A stretch of DNA of 5,927 bases. It comes from an uncultured Roseburia sp. (GTDB taxonomy: Bacteria; Bacillota; Clostridia; Lachnospirales; Lachnospiraceae). Position numbers and translations under genes: made by a program. The stretch is taken from the NCBI GenBank assembly GCA_947384095.1, contig CANDFU010000125.1, forward strand, positions 1 to 5,927, given 5' to 3'. The notes below the pieces were generated by a model, which saw nothing but the letters and a program-made list of their open reading frames with translations, had not been told where the DNA came from and ran no database searches. Below are positions 4,582-5,927 of this stretch, piece by piece. The number at the start of each line of letters is the position of its first letter. The first letter of the stretch is position 1.

Positions 4582-5927
4582 ATGAGAAAATATCTGTTGA
4601 AAAATAAATTTGTGCTTCCATATTTTATTCTGCTCACGGCCGATGCTGTCAATGTGTCTCTGATGGCGGTGCTTTTAAAGCAGACACTGGACGCGGCGAT
4701 CAGTGGAGAGATAGGAGAGCTGAAAAGAACCACAGTCATGATCATTCTGTTTCTTTTTGAATATTCCCTGGTGAGCTGGGGAACCAGGACGTTGAAAACA
4801 TATTACATCTCCGATGTGATGTCCGCGCTGAAAAGAGATCTGATGTCTGCCGTTCTGAGAAAACCGGTTTTGCATTTTTCGGATAAAAACAGGGCGGAAT
4901 ACGTCTCCATTTTTAACAATGATTTAAAACTGATCGAGGAAAAATATATAAATTCCGTGATTCTGTGTTTTCGCAGCAGTGTGATTCTGCTGGTTTCACT
5001 GGCAATTATGATAAGGATCGAGCCGCTGGTTTCGGCGGCCGCGATTGTGTTGTCTTTTCTGCCGGGGCTGATCCCGAAATTATATGGCAGGAAACTCGCC
5101 GTGTCGACCGAGGGATTTTCGGAACAGTTAAAACAATACAATCAGTTTATCGGGGACGTATTCAGCGGATTTGAGGTAGTGAAAAATTATTCGATGGAAA
5201 AAACAATTCAGGAGAGACATGGGGATAAAAACAGCCGGGTGGAAGACGGGCGGAAGGAGATGGGTAGACGGAAGGCGGAAGCGGACGTTTTCACGAATTT
5301 TATCGCGGTCGGAATGCAGTTTTCGGTCTTTGTCATCTCTGGTTTTTTTGTGATTGCGGGAAAAATCACAGCCGGGGATGTTCTGGCGATTACCCAGCTG
5401 ATGAATAAAGTGGTAAATCCGGTCTTTGATATCGTGGACGGAAGGAACAATATGCTGTCCACGAAGATCATAGGGCAGAACATACGGAAGATCATACAGG
5501 AAGGCGGCGCAGAGGGCGGAAACCGGCGGGAGATTCCGGATGTCCGTAAAATCGAACTGAGTGATGTCAGTTTTTCTTATTCCCGGGGCAACGAGGTTTT
5601 AAGCGGCATTTCGCTGACACTGGAAAAAGGGAAAAAATATGCGGTTGTGGGAGAGAGCGGCGGCGGAAAAAGCACGCTTGTGAAACTGATTCTTGGCTAT
5701 TATTCCGGTTACAAAGGAACAATTTTTTATGATGACAGGGACAGGTCAGACTACGCGCAGGAGAGTATTTTCCGTTATTTTTCACTGATCAGCCAGAGCG
5801 TGTATCTGTTTGAGGCGTCTGTCGGTAATAACATTTCACTATGGCAGGATATTCCGGGAGAGGAAATGGACGCTGTCATCCGGCAGGTACATCTGGACGA
5901 GACGCTACGGAAAAAGGGATGCGATAC
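4582..5927 (+). CDS. ABC exporter half-transporter (permease fused to ATPase), partial at 3' end
   Basis: The gene starts at ATG 4582, with GGGGGGA (4568-4574) 7 nt upstream, and runs off the right edge after 448 codons. The N-terminal part (about residues 1-300) is a type IV exporter membrane domain with hydrophobic helices, including about 10-33, 51-66, 124-165 and 237-260. A coupling-helix-like NNDLKLIEEKY stretch follows HFSDKNRAEY. There is no C39 peptidase domain before it. The nucleotide-binding domain begins near 325, with the A-loop Tyr333 in VSFSY, Walker A GESGGGKST (357-365, codons 5650-5676) and the Q-loop Gln405 in SLISQS followed by LFEASVGNNI. The LSGGQ signature, Walker B and H-loop lie beyond the window. 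Such half-transporters work as homo- or heterodimers in the cytoplasmic membrane and export lipids, peptides or drugs. The substrate cannot be inferred, and a partner gene could lie downstream. Confidence 0.93.
   Translation, partial: MRKYLLKNKFVLPYFILLTADAVNVSLMAVLLKQTLDAAISGEIGELKRTTVMIILFLFEYSLVSWGTRTLKTYYISDVMSALKRDLMSAVLRKPVLHFSDKNRAEYVSIFNNDLKLIEEKYINSVILCFRSSVILLVSLAIMIRIEPLVSAAAIVLSFLPGLIPKLYGRKLAVSTEGFSEQLKQYNQFIGDVFSGFEVVKNYSMEKTIQERHGDKNSRVEDGRKEMGRRKAEADVFTNFIAVGMQFSVFVISGFFVIAGKITAGDVLAITQLMNKVVNPVFDIVDGRNNMLSTKIIGQNIRKIIQEGGAEGGNRREIPDVRKIELSDVSFSYSRGNEVLSGISLTLEKGKKYAVVGESGGGKSTLVKLILGYYSGYKGTIFYDDRDRSDYAQESIFRYFSLISQSVYLFEASVGNNISLWQDIPGEEMDAVIRQVHLDETLRKKGCD

Noticed and set aside
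4394..4745. Overlapping minus-strand open frames across the start of the ABC transporter gene
   Set aside because: They are antisense to a clearly identified ABC exporter and have no family resemblance.
3018..5927. A peptide-export system linking the 73-residue protein with the ABC transporter
   Set aside because: A strong terminator and an opposite-strand gene separate them, no C39 peptidase domain or modifying enzyme is seen, and the leader resemblance is weak.

Overview
The window looks like chromosomal DNA from a Gram-positive anaerobe of the Clostridia, most likely Lachnospiraceae. This is inferred from the mix of families (a transglutaminase-like surface-type protein, a DegV lipid-binding protein, an ABC exporter half-transporter), purine-rich Shine-Dalgarno sites 6-8 nt before starts, and GC-rich genes separated by AT-rich spacers. 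No rRNA, tRNA, CRISPR array, insertion sequence or phage structural gene was seen.

Layout. Positions 2-850 (+) hold the C-terminal part of a transglutaminase-like protein whose N-terminus lies left of the window. After an AT-rich spacer comes a complete DegV-family gene (1053-1892, +). It is followed by a 66-residue winged-helix protein resembling the DNA-binding domain of LexA without its protease domain (2006-2206, +). The gap 2207-2446 carries two perfect palindromes inside a larger fold. Next are an unrecognised 151-residue protein (2447-2902, GTG start) and a 73-residue helical protein (3018-3239), separated by a long imperfect hairpin and closed by a clear intrinsic terminator (3265-3293). 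I see no gene or convincing structure in 3294-3453.

On the opposite strand, 3454-4221 encodes a DUF4062 (TIR-like fold) protein with a C-terminal coiled coil and its own extended -10 promoter. By hand count it is much poorer in GC than its neighbours, so it looks like an acquired accessory gene, possibly for defence. The divergent spacer 4222-4581 holds promoter signals and a frame that may be a decayed protein remnant. From 4582 to the right edge an ABC exporter half-transporter begins; its Walker A and Q-loop are visible, but its signature motif and Walker B lie outside the window.

The genes do not form one obvious pathway. The two small genes before the terminator may share a transcript. 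The transglutaminase, DegV and wHTH genes seem to be separate units, and DUF4062 and the ABC gene are divergent neighbours. The most unusual items are the stand-alone DUF4062 gene, the stand-alone LexA-like domain next to a palindromic element, and the two small uncharacterised proteins.
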